A stretch of 64,000 nucleotides of DNA from Paramacrobiotus metropolitanus (GCF_019649055.1 NW_026570385.1:1-64000), one strand, 5' to 3'; positions 44,551 through 56,229 are shown, counted from the first letter of the stretch. A program made the numbers and translations. The notes: generated by a model not told the origin, from the letters alone.

Positions 44551-45521
44551 TTCGCTGACTGGCGAAGCAGGCTTCGCGGCGTCCGTGAGCTGATGCACTT
44601 AGTTGTGTAAAAATAATACCCTTGGCAACTTTTGCATTGTGTGCGTTTCCAAAAAAACCTTGCTGGCTTAGTGATAGCCGCATAGTGTTCGCCTGACAGG
44701 AGAGGGAATAGATTTTAAACAGCTTTCTAGTTGCAGATTTTGCCTGTATACACCAAGCCGTACTCCATGCTAGGAGTCCTGTAGACCATTAAACAATAGC
44801 TCATTTTTTCCAGGACCGACTGAAAAGCGGGGAGCTGATGGTGACTGATCGCACCCAATACAACGCCAGCTTGCTGGTCTAGTTTGAAAGCCTCGATACG
44901 CTTAAGCTGTTCGGGACTGTCACAGAGCTGTTGCCATAATCACTTATTTGAAACTTGTAATTTTTCAGCATGTGCTACAGCGATTGCCAGCGTTATATCC
45001 TACAAGTAGGAATGTCGCCGAATCAGATTAATATGGAAGAGTGGCATGTTTATTGGCAGAACTTTTCCACGTACGGAATTCCGTATCTGAATAGTCAGGT
45101 ACAGCGGTATTTTTGTCGTCAGTCGAATGGTTCGTACTTTTGAATTTTAGAAAGTTGTTCGTATTTTAGAAAATAGTTATTGATCTTTTATTATTATTAT
45201 TATTATTACGGAAAAAGGGGTAGATGTTTTGCGTTTTGGGTTGGTTCGTCCTTGAAAGTAAACCGTTAAAATTTCTTACTGTGATCAGTCAGAGATCAAA
45301 ATGACATTTTGATCACCAGCCGCCCATGATCGCAGTTCAGTGAATGGAATCTGCCAATCAGCGGTGATTGGCCAGTTTCCTTTAGTGGGAGGCGCCACTT
45401 GTTGCATGCCGAAACATGCCGACGTGACTGTGCTAAATTGAGTACGCCGCATTTTCAAAATTCTATTGCAGAGAACTTTGAATTTTATTTTCGAAAGTCT
45501 TCGTCGAGTATTCAGTACGAA
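44551..45521. other. Spacer with short coding-like pieces
   Basis: Two plus-strand stretches behind good acceptors look coding: from about 44,814 (TTTTTTCCAG|GAC) to about 44,940 with one in-frame TAG, and from about 44,970 (TAATTTTTCAG|C) to about 45,141. They are too short to identify. A (TTA)n run lies at about 45,190-45,210. Confidence 0.3.
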
Positions 45522-46711
45522 ATGGCGAATAACGATTTGGGATATCATGATCCCAAACATTTTCAGTTTCCTGCAGAGGATCTTGCGCGTGTTAGTGTTG
45601 ACACACGCCGCGTGTTTCGTAATGCCTGTTTCGGTTTTGCTGATGCGTACGTGGAACTGATGGATGACCGTCACTTTGACGCCTTGTCTCCGGGCATGCG
45701 CTCTGTGATGCCACGGCTGCCAGCGCGTTATCAGCATTATGGACGCTCTTCCTACTCAGGAAACAGTGATTCCTCTTCAGGATCTGTTGGTCGTGCTTTA
45801 TTTGTAGGACTTGCCGTGAATGAGGGAGCCAGCACGTCACGTGGGCCAGTGACTGTGGGTCAGCCTGGATGGACGTCTGCATCTGGCACTCCGTAGCGTT
45901 TACCTCCTCCTCTTCAGGAACCGCTGATGGAGTACATCGTCGAGGATGATCCTAATCAGGATGGTGACAACATGCCTGGATATCAGATCCAGACAACACG
46001 CCCACCGCCTGGAGTTTGGTTTCAGGCTGTTCCGGCTCAAACTCGTCCGGTTGCTAATCGCGGTGGACCAATTCGCGTCAGTGCTCCACCGCCTGGTGTT
46101 CCTAACGATCCTACGCCACTAGGATTTCCCCTGCCTCCTGTTCCAGGACCGTCTGCTGGTGCTCCTAATCAAGGATGCCGTTCGGCTGCTCCTTTGTCAG
46201 GAAACTGGCTGCAACAGTTTACGCAGCACACTGCAGTTAGTGGACCCCCACAGCCACCTGTTACTGTGTCGCTGAATGCGGCTTCTGTTTGCCGTCCGCC
46301 TCAACCTCCTGCTGGACCGCGCCATCCTACTGCGTTTCTGCGCCAGCCCAAGGAAAAGAAACCAGGCCAGCTGAAATCCGCGAGAAACTCCGCCGTGCGT
46401 GGGAGGGTCAGCCTGTCAGCATTGAATATTTCCGCCGACCTATCTACCAGCTGGAATACATGTATAAAGTGCCTCGCGATATCGTTCGGGATGCTGAGGC
46501 TATGCTGAACGAGATGGATGCTCGTGAAGCTGCGCGTGAAGATCCTCGCGACCAGGAAAATCCTATTCAGGAAGAAGCGGCTGCGAATGCTCCTGTACAG
46601 GATGGCGCTCCGGATCCACTTGCAAACTTGCCAGTTCCCGGTCTGGAAAGCGAGGAATAAGAGGAAGAAGAGGACGATTTTGGGACCGAGCACCTGTATG
46701 ATCCTATGTAA
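45522..46711 (+). pseudogene. Broken proline-rich protein gene
   Basis: ATG at 45,522 (MANNDLGYHDPKHFQF) starts a frame of about 395 codons with an in-frame TAG (45,894-45,896), a frame change near 46,365 and an in-frame TAA (46,658-46,660) before a final TAA (46,709-46,711). The middle is Pro/Gly/Gln-rich (PPPGV repeats). The end is acidic and helical (PRDIVRDAEAMLNEM). AATAAA follows at 46,812. Intronless. It lies between the two PolB relics and could be a structural gene of the same virus-like element. No family recognised. Confidence 0.45.
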
Positions 46712-47224
46712 AAGGATGCGGAATGAGACTGCAGAGGGATGGGTGCTTTACCGGATGGAATAATATTATTTTGATTGATCTTACTAACATGTGATGTTAC
46801 ATTAATCTCGGAATAAACTGCTCATTCTGTTATTTTTCTTAATAACCACTGTTCTGTTTTTATCCCGGAAAAAGGGGTCGTGTATCGCTGCTGATGATAT
46901 TACTGTACTTCTACGTAGAATTCTGTGTTAGAATGAATGCTCATGAATCAGTGGCCTTGTGATGATTTTGGGTTACTTTTATTAATTCTGTTTTGATGTG
47001 ATTTTGATGAAGAAAAGTGGAAAAGGTAACTTGGTTTTCGTTCGTTTCGTAATATTCCTATAAGAAACATAATCATCGTTATAATTATGAGCCCCATGTA
47101 TAAGGGATTAGTGTAGTCCCGGGGCAAACCACTACACACGAATGTTATTTCCACGGGTATTATTACCGCTTGGCGGCTTCAGGTTACGGAAATTAATAAA
47201 TTTTTTTACAGTTGTCTAAAATGC
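46712..47224. other. AT-rich spacer
   Basis: No ORF of interest. AATAAA at 46,812-46,817 could end the proline-rich gene's transcript. Confidence 0.4.
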
Positions 47225-48714
47225 TACACAGGAGAAACGGTAACGTTCGGCAGCCAGAACATGGCCCAGCTGCTACACGTTACGAAGTGCAAACAACGCT
47301 ACTCTGAATCCCAAGGTTATACGTATCGCTACATCTGCAGTTGTGAATGGACTGCAATCATGAAAACAAGGGGCACTTATTCGCAGTTCAAAAATTCTCT
47401 GCGAAGCTTTTAGAATGTGAAACCTATGACTATATGCGATGTGTTGTTTGGTGGGCGGACGGAAGCATTTCGTCTCGAAACGGTCCCTGAGACCGGCCGG
47501 GGTCAATATATATGGTTTACCTCGACAAAATTTACCTCAATCCAGCTTTTTGTAAACAAAAAGAATATATCCGCTTGGTCTTCCGGAGAGAACTCTCAGC
47601 GACAATGAACCTCTCGACCAGTATTTTTTTCAATCGTGCATGTCAGACTTTTGGCGGCAAAAGATTTGACGCAACCGCTGCTATGGCATCGTATTAATGG
47701 AGAGTGTCTGTTCAATTTGTGTTGGCGTTGTGCTCAACATAACAATCAGCATACCTTATGCACGCATTCTGATAGCCTGCACAGTTACAATGGTTTTTAT
47801 ACTACCTCGGAAATAACAATAACGCTCGCTCTTTGATATCACTTGCTTGCAACACAGGAAGTCTGGCATTACCCAAAAGAGGGAGATCTTTTTTCGGATT
47901 ATATAAGCAATTTCATGGCCAAAAAAGCCGCAGCAAGTGGATTACCCCATGATCTGTCAGCCTAACTCGGAAGAGCTGCATAGAAAAAAAGATAATGTAG
48001 CTTGCTGTCGTCCCAGATAAATTGGGGTACAACCGCACGCGGCGTCTCTTATCAAAACTAATACGGAATACGTTATGGGGTCGCCTGGCGATAAAAGAAA
48101 ATAAACCCACATTTGAGTACGTTAAAAGCGTCAAGCGGTTTAATGAACTTTTCTTCTCAAGAACCTATGCGGTGAATTGTATCGATGTAGTGGACGTAGA
48201 CGTTCTGCAGGTACAAAGCACAAGAGCCAATGACCTGGACGCAACGGATTTTCGGACCAATGTGATCGTAGCGGGATTTGACACTAGTCATGCACGATTG
48301 GAGCTTTACGCTGGTATGACTTTTGTTGGCACAGGGCGGCTCCTATATGTTGACACCGATTACGTTATTGCTCTGGAGGGTCCCACCTTCCCAAGCATTC
48401 CGGTAGGTGAATGCTAAAGCGAATTTAAATCGAAAATTGATGACGCTACAATCATTTTGTTTTTTTCCGGTGGCCCTGAAATGTAACCACACCGCGCCCG
48501 CAAAGGTATGCCTAGGTTCAAATCAAAATTCACTACCAATAACATAGAGAATACCAAGCTTTTCAAACCGGAAATGCTAGAAGTGATAGAGAAAGATCAG
48601 CAACAGGTGCGATACTCACTGAGTCCTTACAAAATTTTCCGTATGAAAGGAAGCTGGCAGCTGAAAACTCGAGAAGAAAGGAAAATGTACGTTTTACGTT
48701 CATCAAGTGGGTGA
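47225..48714 (+). pseudogene. Protein-primed DNA polymerase B relic, copy 2 (C-terminal half)
   Basis: In shifting frames: GYTYRYICSCEW (about 47,320), DVLFGGRTEAFRLE (about 47,437), PLLWHRINGECLFNLCWRCA (about 47,673). Then an intact stretch of 131 codons (48,022-48,417) with motif B (SKLIRNTLWGR) and motif C region YVDTDY, where most family members have YVDTDS. The C-terminal tail follows at 48,508-48,714. No exonuclease half is seen. It is on the opposite strand to copy 1 and shares the GGRT and CWxCA motifs, so they are related but separate copies. Confidence 0.75.
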
Positions 48715-49816
48715 TTCTTAACACCACTCCAAACATTAAAAGAGTCCCGTTTGGATACAAAAGCAGCAATATCACGAGCACCAAGACGCGGGCTCTCCAA
48801 CATTTCCTTCCACCTTGACGACTCAATTTTCATATAAAAGCAAGAATTCTGTTTTAAATAGGTGTGTTTTCGAAAATGTACGTAACCGTACACAACTTTA
48901 ATCTTCTACTCGTTCATCCGATTATTTCGGTTTGCAACTGTCAGAGCCAAGGCGTAGCGACATACTGGATATGCCGTTTACTAGAGCTGCGAAAATTCAC
49001 ACCGTTTCCAAGAAAGTTTATTTTATTTACTCGTACGAGTGTTCTCATTTTAAAACCTTTTTTTCAAAGAACTGAGAATCATTTGAACTATAATTATTCG
49101 TTTGCATGATGAGAAGCTAATCCGCTCATTCAATGTTAAAAAACTGGACTAAAATAATAATATTGTTGGCTTTACAATAGCAGCGTAGTAGGCGCAATCC
49201 GTTCTGGAGCTGTTACTGCATGTAAATTTAATTAATCCATCAACGCTGTACAAGCAGTTTACGTTTCTCATCGGCCAGGTCCATCTTGGCCGGTGTAACC
49301 CGATAAACTTGCGCAAACCGTTCGATCTCCAGCGTTCGGCGCTGTCCGGCACAACCGACAAGGGAAAGCGATTACAAGCATTTGCTTACAACAAGTAGGT
49401 TAATTTTTCTATAACCTACACTCAGTTCAGGCCGGAGGTCATTATCTGTACGCACAATAGTCCTTCCGGCAAAACCTGTAAGACTTTTCTGTTAACCTTC
49501 GGAAAGTTACTCCGGCAATACATTAACTGAAAAGCATTAGATTAGACTCCTGCAGCCTGGCAGGCTACGGCAAAAGATAAAGAAGAAACGATAGCTTTGC
49601 CGATCTTGTCCTGAAGTACATCGGTGGCAACTTTCAAGAGCTCAGGTCGGAACAGCCGATCCACTTCATGACGAATTATATATAAATCGGAACTAAAGCT
49701 GCATTCTAGTGCTCTCCTGTATATCCGCAACTTTTTTTAGGAGAATAACGGAAAAACTTGTAAAACGAATCATAAATTTCCCTGCCAGTGATGGTTTCAA
49801 CTTTGATATGATTGTA
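48715..49816. other. Spacer, no gene seen
   Basis: Short ORFs only. A minus-strand frame at 49,542-49,730 (RLFRPELLKVATDVLQDKIG) is helical and may be a remnant, but it is not assignable. Confidence 0.35.
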
Positions 49817-49981
49817 TCAGCCACCGTCATTCTCCTTTGCTGCGCAAACATAGTCCAAATTTCTTACTATAATACTATAATATGTATTATAGTAAAAAGT
49901 TTTGTTCCTTGCGATGATAACAAACGCACTTGTACAGGGTGACCGTATAAGTACAACGTAAAAACGATAACAACGATGAAT

Positions 49982-50201
49982 TGCGCAAAGGTCGGCAGAG
50001 AATGCGTTTTCAAAGTTTAATTCCCAACCATAATGTAGTACAAAAACTAACTTCCGAAACACAGATAAACCTGCTTTAAGTAGCCGAAAAAAGCAGATGT
50101 ACATCGATATACTGTACATACACATAATACGGTAGTAGTGATTAAATAGGGTTTGACATAAAATGAGCAATTGACATTTGAATCATCAGCATAACATAGC
50201 A
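49982..50201 (-). repeat. 3' LTR of the minus-strand gypsy element
   Basis: 220-bp direct repeat partner of 55,501-55,720, with about 1.8 percent difference by eye. Confidence 0.9.
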
Positions 50202-50235
50202 TTCCCCTTCTTAAAAAAATGACGTCCCGGCATTT

Positions 50236-50895
50236 TCATCGAGGTTTCCGCGAACGCAAGTTGTATCCGGTAGAAGGTGCCAGTTGATCCACTGGTGTCT
50301 CAATTGCGGCTGCAGCTGGGACAACGGATCGTTCCTCCAGCTCAATACGGAGCTCGTGATCCACTTCTTCAAGGGGAATTTTCCATGTACCATCGCTTTC
50401 CGAGTTCAGTTCGGCTTCCGTAAGCGGTTCTGTAAATAACTTCAAGCGTTTCACATGAACTGTCTGCATGTTTTTACCCCTTTGCTTCTTCCTCACAGAT
50501 TCGATCACGTAATTGAGTCTGTTCTGTCGACTAATCACGCGATAAGGTCCGTGATAATGGCAAACTAACTTCGGTGACAACCCGACCGGCGTTATCGGGG
50601 TATGTACGAGAACGAGATCGCCAATCTTGAATTCTCGAGGGACACGCTTCTCCTGCGCAGATAACAGATAACCACTTTGCAATTTGGGAATATTCGCAGC
50701 GGCATGTTCTCGGATATTGCGAAGAGTTATATACAAGTTCAGCGTACGCCGGCAAATTATTAACTGGTATAGTCGGAAGGGCATGCAGTGATGCATCAAG
50801 CGGTGAGCGGCATTCGCGGCCGTACAGGAGTTTGAATGGACTATAACCTGTAGATGCGTGCTTTGCGGTGTTGTATGCCGCGGTTACAAAGGGCT
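50236..50895 (-). CDS. pol: Integrase C-terminus (after a stop and a frame change)
   Basis: It follows the integrase core. The frame continues after an in-frame TAG (50,894-50,896) and changes by one base near 50,720. It contains the basic GPY/F-like module (HYHGPYRVISRQNRLNYVIE) and ends STGYNLRSRKPR, a tail typical of gypsy polyproteins. Confidence 0.75.
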
Positions 50896-53554
50896 AACAA
50901 TCGTCCCAATTCCGTTGTGCGTCATTAGTGTAGAATGTTAACATCGTTGCGAGGACTTTATTAAAACGTTCGGTGAGTCCATTACACTGCGGGTTATATG
51001 CAGTGGTATTATAGTGCTGTGTGCCACACATTTTCAGAATCTCTTGCGTTGCAGCAGCTAAGAATGGACCACCTTGATCAGAAACCAAGGTTTTAGGTGC
51101 ACCATGCCGAAGAATGATTTGATTCAATAAAAATGATGCTACGGTAGGAGCCGATTGTGTGGGAATCGCTTTTGTCTCGACCCACTTAGTTAAGTAATCT
51201 GTACATACGACTATGTACTGATTCCCCTTTGAGCTGCGAGGTAGCGGTCCGAAAACATCGACGCCACACATTTCGAAGGCAGACCCCACAGGGACGGCTT
51301 CGATAAGACCACCCGGCTTGTGCTGAGGAACTTTTCTCATCTGGCAGTGAACACAACCTTGGACATAACGCTTAATATGGGAAACCATGCGAGGCCACCA
51401 ATAGCGACAGTAAATACGTGTCCAGGTTTTCCAGAATCCTAAATGAGCGGAGGTTAGACTGTCGTGACACGACCGCATAACTGCCATACGGAGTTTTAAA
51501 GGAACGACCACTAAGAGCTTTTCTTCTCCTTCGGTGAACGCCTTTCGATATAACACATTATTCTCATATCGATATGCTCTCGTTTTGTGAAGCATTTGTG
51601 CTTTCTGAATCAACGTAATAATTCGTGAGCAGTAAGGGTCAGTTTCTTGGAGGGCGGATATATTGTCGTGGTCTACGGAGAAGACAGGAAGATGATCAAT
51701 CGTATCGGTAGTTTCGGTTGGCACCTCCACGGGATGCCGAGAGAGTGCATCCGCATTTTGATGCTTTTTACCGGAGCGATAAATAATGTCAAAATTATAT
51801 TGAGATAAAATTAAGCTCCAGCGTGATAAACGGCTGGTTAGTTCCCGTCTGGTCATTACCCAGCATAAAGCACAATGGTCAGTTATGATTCGAAAGTAAC
51901 GTCCGTGTACGTACGGACGAAATTTAGATACAGCCCACACTATGGCAAGACATTCGAGTTCGGTAGTGGTGTACCGCGTTTCAGCTGGCAGCAATGACCG
52001 ACTAGCATAGGCGATGACTCGTTCAACATCTCCTACCTTAGTTATAAGACAGGCGCCGATGCCGGTAATGCATGCGTCAGTATGGACCTCAATATCTGCA
52101 TTTAGGTCATAGTGTGCAAGAAGCGGCGCGTTAGTTAACGCGTGCTTAAGTGCGGTGAACGCAGTAACTTGATCATCTACCCATACGAAAGGGTTTATTT
52201 TCTTTGTTAATTTAACTAACGGTTCGGCAATTTTTGCAAAATCTTTGACAAAGCGGCGGAAATAAGAGCACAGGCCTATAAATGCTTTAACATCGGAGAC
52301 GCATTTAGGCTGCTCGTACAATTGTACGGCGGTAATTTTGGCGGGATCGGGAAGAACACCGTTTCCCGAAATGACGTGCCCCAAGTACTGAATTTCGTTC
52401 GTCGCAAATAGGCACTTGTTTGGCTTTATTACGACGCCAGCGGCTGAGAATTTTTTGAACACCAGGTCTAAGTGAATTAGACGTGTATCGAAATCTTTTG
52501 AAAAGATTAACACATCGTCAATATATACTATACAGAAATCCCATCTGTATTCCGATAATATCGTGTCCATGGCGCGCTGGAAAGTAGCGCCCGCGTTTGA
52601 CAAGCCGAAAGGCATTTTCTTAAACTCAAAAAGACCATCAGGTGTTATAAATGCCGTTTTCTCTTGACTATCCGCTGCGACCGGGATTTGCCAATAGCCC
52701 GATAACATGTCCAGTGACGTAAACACACTTCGACCACCGATGCGGTCGAGAGCATCGTCTAAACGAGGAATAGGATAGATGTCTCGTTTCGTCACACTGT
52801 TAAGAGCCCGAAAGTCAACGCAAAATCGCACGGACCCGTCTGCTTTAGTAACTAGCACCACTGGGAACGACCAGGGGCTTACCGACGGTGCAATAACTCC
52901 TTTCTCCAACATTTGTACGATTTTTTTCTGTATTAGCACTCGTTCTGCCCACGACCGTCTGTACGGCGGGCGTGATACCGGCATAGCATCACCAATATTA
53001 ATGCGATGCTCGACCCCTTTAAGGGTGCCGAGAGGGCGGCTCTGTGTAGGGAAACATTCGGGATATTGCCTTAGCAGATTGCGAATTGTATTCTGTTGAG
53101 CATTTGTAGTCGATGCTCCGAAGCGCAGCTGGGATAGCGAAGCTTCAATTTCACTTTCGATTTCTGTTAGTTCGGTGTGCGCAATTGTGTCAACAACAAC
53201 GGGCTGCGCCGTACCCACGGTGTATCCGTTTGGAACTATTTGTGTCCGGTTCGAGAAATTAGCCAAGGAAACGTGACCAATATCTGTATGAATTAGTGCA
53301 TAAGCGGTGTGTACATTTATTGCCTTTTGCAATAACTGCGACGGAGAAATGAGAAAGTCGATTGATTCAGCGCCTGTACCGGTGGGTAACTGAGGACTAT
53401 GCACTTTACACGGAACTAAAGCGGTATGACCGGGCGGTATTGTTACTGTACCCACTGTGGTTACCCGGCTCGGAGTTTTGGCTAGGAACGGAGTGAACGA
53501 CGATGCGGTGTGTGAATGTACCGAACGATTCGCGTAATTAATTACTAAATCGGT
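50894..53554 (-). CDS. pol: Reverse transcriptase, RNase H and integrase core
   Basis: About 850 codons are open from near 53,455 (the frame is open up to the 53,554 region). RT: FCVDFRALNSVT, MPFGLSNAGATFQ, catalytic YIDDVLIF. RNase H: HTDACITGIGACL, TTTELECLAIVWA, ITDHCALCW. Integrase: HHCC (HLGFWKTW...CVHCQMRK), catalytic Asp in GVDVFGPL, Asp in SDQGGPF, Glu in GLTERFN. It ends at TAG 50,894-50,896 inside integrase. The join with protease needs a frame change near 53,570, in a run of G and A bases, which could be programmed or mutational. Confidence 0.9.
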   Translation of the reverse strand, partial: TDLVINYANRSVHSHTASSFTPFLAKTPSRVTTVGTVTIPPGHTALVPCKVHSPQLPTGTGAESIDFLISPSQLLQKAINVHTAYALIHTDIGHVSLANFSNRTQIVPNGYTVGTAQPVVVDTIAHTELTEIESEIEASLSQLRFGASTTNAQQNTIRNLLRQYPECFPTQSRPLGTLKGVEHRINIGDAMPVSRPPYRRSWAERVLIQKKIVQMLEKGVIAPSVSPWSFPVVLVTKADGSVRFCVDFRALNSVTKRDIYPIPRLDDALDRIGGRSVFTSLDMLSGYWQIPVAADSQEKTAFITPDGLFEFKKMPFGLSNAGATFQRAMDTILSEYRWDFCIVYIDDVLIFSKDFDTRLIHLDLVFKKFSAAGVVIKPNKCLFATNEIQYLGHVISGNGVLPDPAKITAVQLYEQPKCVSDVKAFIGLCSYFRRFVKDFAKIAEPLVKLTKKINPFVWVDDQVTAFTALKHALTNAPLLAHYDLNADIEVHTDACITGIGACLITKVGDVERVIAYASRSLLPAETRYTTTELECLAIVWAVSKFRPYVHGRYFRIITDHCALCWVMTRRELTSRLSRWSLILSQYNFDIIYRSGKKHQNADALSRHPVEVPTETTDTIDHLPVFSVDHDNISALQETDPYCSRIITLIQKAQMLHKTRAYRYENNVLYRKAFTEGEEKLLVVVPLKLRMAVMRSCHDSLTSAHLGFWKTWTRIYCRYWWPRMVSHIKRYVQGCVHCQMRKVPQHKPGGLIEAVPVGSAFEMCGVDVFGPLPRSSKGNQYIVVCTDYLTKWVETKAIPTQSAPTVASFLLNQIILRHGAPKTLVSDQGGPFLAAATQEILKMCGTQHYNTTAYNPQCNGLTERFNKVLATMLTFYTNDAQRNWDDC

Positions 53555-53934
53555 TAATAAAAGAAAATAAGCAGTTTTTTCCCGTAATTCTCAATTACTA
53601 ATAATGGAATATTATGTGTCTGGGTAGCGACCGTAATGTCAGCACGGATTACCCCAATCGGAGAAACTAATTTTTCGCTTATACCACGTAATAACGGGCC
53701 GGTGTAATTATTGATAACGTTATTTTTTAAACTGGACAGCAAGCTAGCATCGATAATGCTTACAGCAGCTCCTGAGTCAATGACAGCCGGCATAGTAATA
53801 TTATCAAGCGAAACATCACACATGATAGGTGCAGCACAATCAACATCGACATTAAGTAAATCGTGATATGGCAGGGCATTGAAAAAGTTAACGGGATTTA
53901 TCAGATCGTGGATGACCCTACCCGGCGGAGTCAC
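53554..53934 (-). CDS. pol: Aspartic protease
   Basis: 126 codons with the retropepsin active site VIDSGAAVSIIDASLL. It overlaps the end of gag in the -1 frame, as usual for gag-pol frameshifting. The frame ends shortly before the RT frame begins. Confidence 0.8.
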   Translation of the reverse strand: MTPPGRVIHDLINPVNFFNALPYHDLLNVDVDCAAPIMCDVSLDNITMPAVIDSGAAVSIIDASLLSSLKNNVINNYTGPLLRGISEKLVSPIGVIRADITVATQTHNIPLLVIENYGKKLLIFFY

Positions 53935-55277
53935 CCGAGCAAGTTTTCCGATTCAACTTTACCCTGTTTACTGTACTGAGACGCGCGTTCACGCGCTTTC
54001 TTCATGGCGGCGATTTTATCGCGACATTCCGCTTCGGTATGGCGGCTGCGCCCACAAAATGTGCACTGTAGCTGGCCCGTTTCCGTGCGCTCGTATGGCG
54101 CTGTGGCACGGTTGTTAAACCCGCGTCCACGCCCACGGAATCGGCCGCGAAATGCTCCCCGGTATCCGCTTCTTCCTCGAGAGAATGTCGGTGCGGTGTT
54201 TGCTGGGCTGTCGCTTGCGGCGTCTTTTGGCGGAAAATATTGCTTTAATTCTTCACTCACAGCTTGCTTGATAACTGTCTGTATGTCAAGCACGGGAACG
54301 CTTTGTGGCAGAGCTTGCGTGGACTCTGAACCGGTAGCTGTTGGCACGGTGTTGCGAACCGGTTGGGCATCATTATTCACTTCAGGGACCGTCGTGTGAC
54401 TCACTGTCAAAACAGCCGATGCATCAGAATTACTTGCGGTATCAAAGTTCAGTTTTTTGAATTTTTCAAGTACTTCTGCCGGCGTGTTTAAGCTAAGTAA
54501 CGCGATGTGGTTACGTAACTGTTTATCGAGGCCCTGTTGCAAGTAATGAATCTTCATTTTATCATCCATAGACGAGTCGAACTTGTGGCATAAGTGGATG
54601 ATATCGTAATAATACACCACTAAAGTTTCGTTCTGTGAATTAAAGCGTCGTTTAGTCAGCTTATCAAAGTTACGCCACTTTTCGTCCTCAGGAACGAATT
54701 CAGTCAAAAATGCCTTTTTCAGTTCAGCCCACGTAGTATGCTGCGCTTTTTTAAGGTCATGCCATTGTTTAGCAGCGCCGATAGCTAAGTAAAATGCAAA
54801 CCGAGCGCGCCGCGTAGTTTCAATCCAGTTGGACAAACTACATGCTTCTTCAAAATCTTTTAACCATTCAGTTGCATTGTGCTTTACGGGGTCAAACTTC
54901 TCAACGTTAATAAGCGGACCATTTGCCGGAGCTTCAGTCAGTACAGTACTTAGTTTCTGAAAACCAGCGGTGAGTTCCTTAATTTTGTCTTCGGTCGACA
55001 TTTTTGGCTTTACTCTGCGTAGCGGAGGTAGGTCAAGGGATGTATCGGCGGGCCCTTTACTACGCGTTAATCGCGGTATACGGCTTTCTTCAAGACTTTT
55101 GCTGCGTCTTGAACTGTCGAAGTTAACTGCACTACTGAATCGCGGTATGCGGCTTTCCGCTAACGAAGTATCTCTGTCGCGTGATGCACTAGACTGCTTG
55201 TTTGGCGTGCGATCGTTATTATTGCTCGAAGCCAGTTTAATAATGGAACGATATCGGCGGTAATGATTACGGAACAA
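53931..55277 (-). CDS. gag: Gag
   Basis: 448 codons open, with the first ATG at 55,001 (MSTEDKIKEL). The 90 upstream codons, with a repeated SLxESRIPR unit, look coding but lack an ATG. Capsid pattern: ATEWLKDFEEACSL, FYLAIGAAKQW, ETLVVYYYDIIHLCHKF. An Arg/Gly-rich box then leads to a knuckle CTFCGRSRHTEAEC (C-x2-C-x4-H-x4-C). Confidence 0.85.
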   Translation of the reverse strand: MFRNHYRRYRSIIKLASSNNNDRTPNKQSSASRDRDTSLAESRIPRFSSAVNFDSSRRSKSLEESRIPRLTRSKGPADTSLDLPPLRRVKPKMSTEDKIKELTAGFQKLSTVLTEAPANGPLINVEKFDPVKHNATEWLKDFEEACSLSNWIETTRRARFAFYLAIGAAKQWHDLKKAQHTTWAELKKAFLTEFVPEDEKWRNFDKLTKRRFNSQNETLVVYYYDIIHLCHKFDSSMDDKMKIHYLQQGLDKQLRNHIALLSLNTPAEVLEKFKKLNFDTASNSDASAVLTVSHTTVPEVNNDAQPVRNTVPTATGSESTQALPQSVPVLDIQTVIKQAVSEELKQYFPPKDAASDSPANTAPTFSRGRSGYRGAFRGRFRGRGRGFNNRATAPYERTETGQLQCTFCGRSRHTEAECRDKIAAMKKARERASQYSKQGKVESENLLG

Positions 55278-55500
55278 AAAAAAATTGCTCGAATTTATTA
55301 CCGACTGTACGGTAAATGCGAATCGCTATCGACACTCACTTTTGGCTAATGGTGCGTTATCCAGCCAGTTGTTGAAATAGTTCATAACGGAACCCGTATC
55401 ACTTGCCTCTTCGTCAATGTCGGACATCGGTGCAATCGGACGTTACGGTGAGGTGAAATCCAGCGTTCAATGGTATCCACCCAGGAGTGCCATGATAAAT

Positions 55501-55720
55501 TGCGCAAAGGTCGGCAGAGAATGCGTTTTCAAAGTTTAATTCCCAACCATAATGTAGTACAAAAACTAACTTCCGAAACACAGATAAACCTGCTTTAAGT
55601 AGCCGAAAAAAGCAGATGTACATCGATATACTGTACATACACATAATACGGTAGTAGTGATTAATTAGGGTTTGACATAGAATGAGCAATTGAAATGTGA
55701 ATCATCAGCATAACATAGCA
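55501..55720 (-). repeat. 5' LTR of the minus-strand gypsy element
   Basis: 220-bp repeat. Its differences from the other LTR cluster near one end (about 55,667-55,699). Confidence 0.9.
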
Positions 55721-56171
55721 GAACGCGCATGATTTCGAATTTGGTCATGGCAAATCCAGCCTCCTGAGTAACAGTCCGTATGGCTAAACGCAGTTGCAGA
55801 CGTGTAGTAATTTCCTTTTCTCGTTCACGTTGAATCCGTGAACTGACTTCAAGCAAGCAGCGTCCGTCCTTAACGCGCTTACGCAAGACTCCGGCGGTAA
55901 TTGCTTCCTTCACCTAGGTGTTGATTTTTGGGAAGGAAAAATCGATGTGAGAAGTGAGCAAAGTCTCCTTCGGGAAGTCCGCATCGACATAAAACTCACT
56001 TTCTGAATTGTGATTAATCAGGGTACGGACCTTAAACTGAAAAGCTTCATGTCAACGCATTTCGCGGGTATGAAAGGCAGTAAGATCACGGTTCGGAATT
56101 TGCTGGACGCCAAAACGAAAGGGACGTGGCGCTGTAGTCAGCGATGTAATGACCTCGAGCGTTCCAGACAT
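55721..56171 (-). pseudogene. Unidentified intronless ORF split by the gypsy insertion
   Basis: ATG at 56,171-56,169 (MSGTLEVITS) starts about 150 codons with two in-frame stops (TGA near 56,056, TAG near 55,914) and runs straight into the gypsy LTR at 55,720. The second half is strongly helical and basic (RIQREREKEITTRL). On the far side of the element the matching minus-strand frame stays open for about 55 more codons (49,981 to 49,817), so the ORF may once have continued. Not recognised. Its intronless, stop-riddled state resembles the virus-like relics nearby. Confidence 0.4.
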
Positions 56172-56229
56172 TTTAGAATGAATTAAGGTCACAGTCTCGA
56201 GCATTCCAAACAAGACCGACACTTTGGAA

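Larger units (their letters stand above)
49982..55720 (-). mobile_element. 5.7-kb Ty3/gypsy element, older and inactivated
   Basis: Direct repeats at 49,982-50,201 and 55,501-55,720 (220 bp each) differ at about four sites. Both run TG...CA. On the minus strand the order is LTR, gag, protease, RT, RNase H, integrase, LTR. A polypurine AAGAAGGGGAA precedes the 3' (left) LTR, and TGGCACTCC follows the 5' (right) LTR by a few bases as a possible primer site. Flanks are GAAT and GAAC, a near match to a 4-bp target duplication. There is no env. An in-frame stop and frame changes in pol make it defective. Confidence 0.9.
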
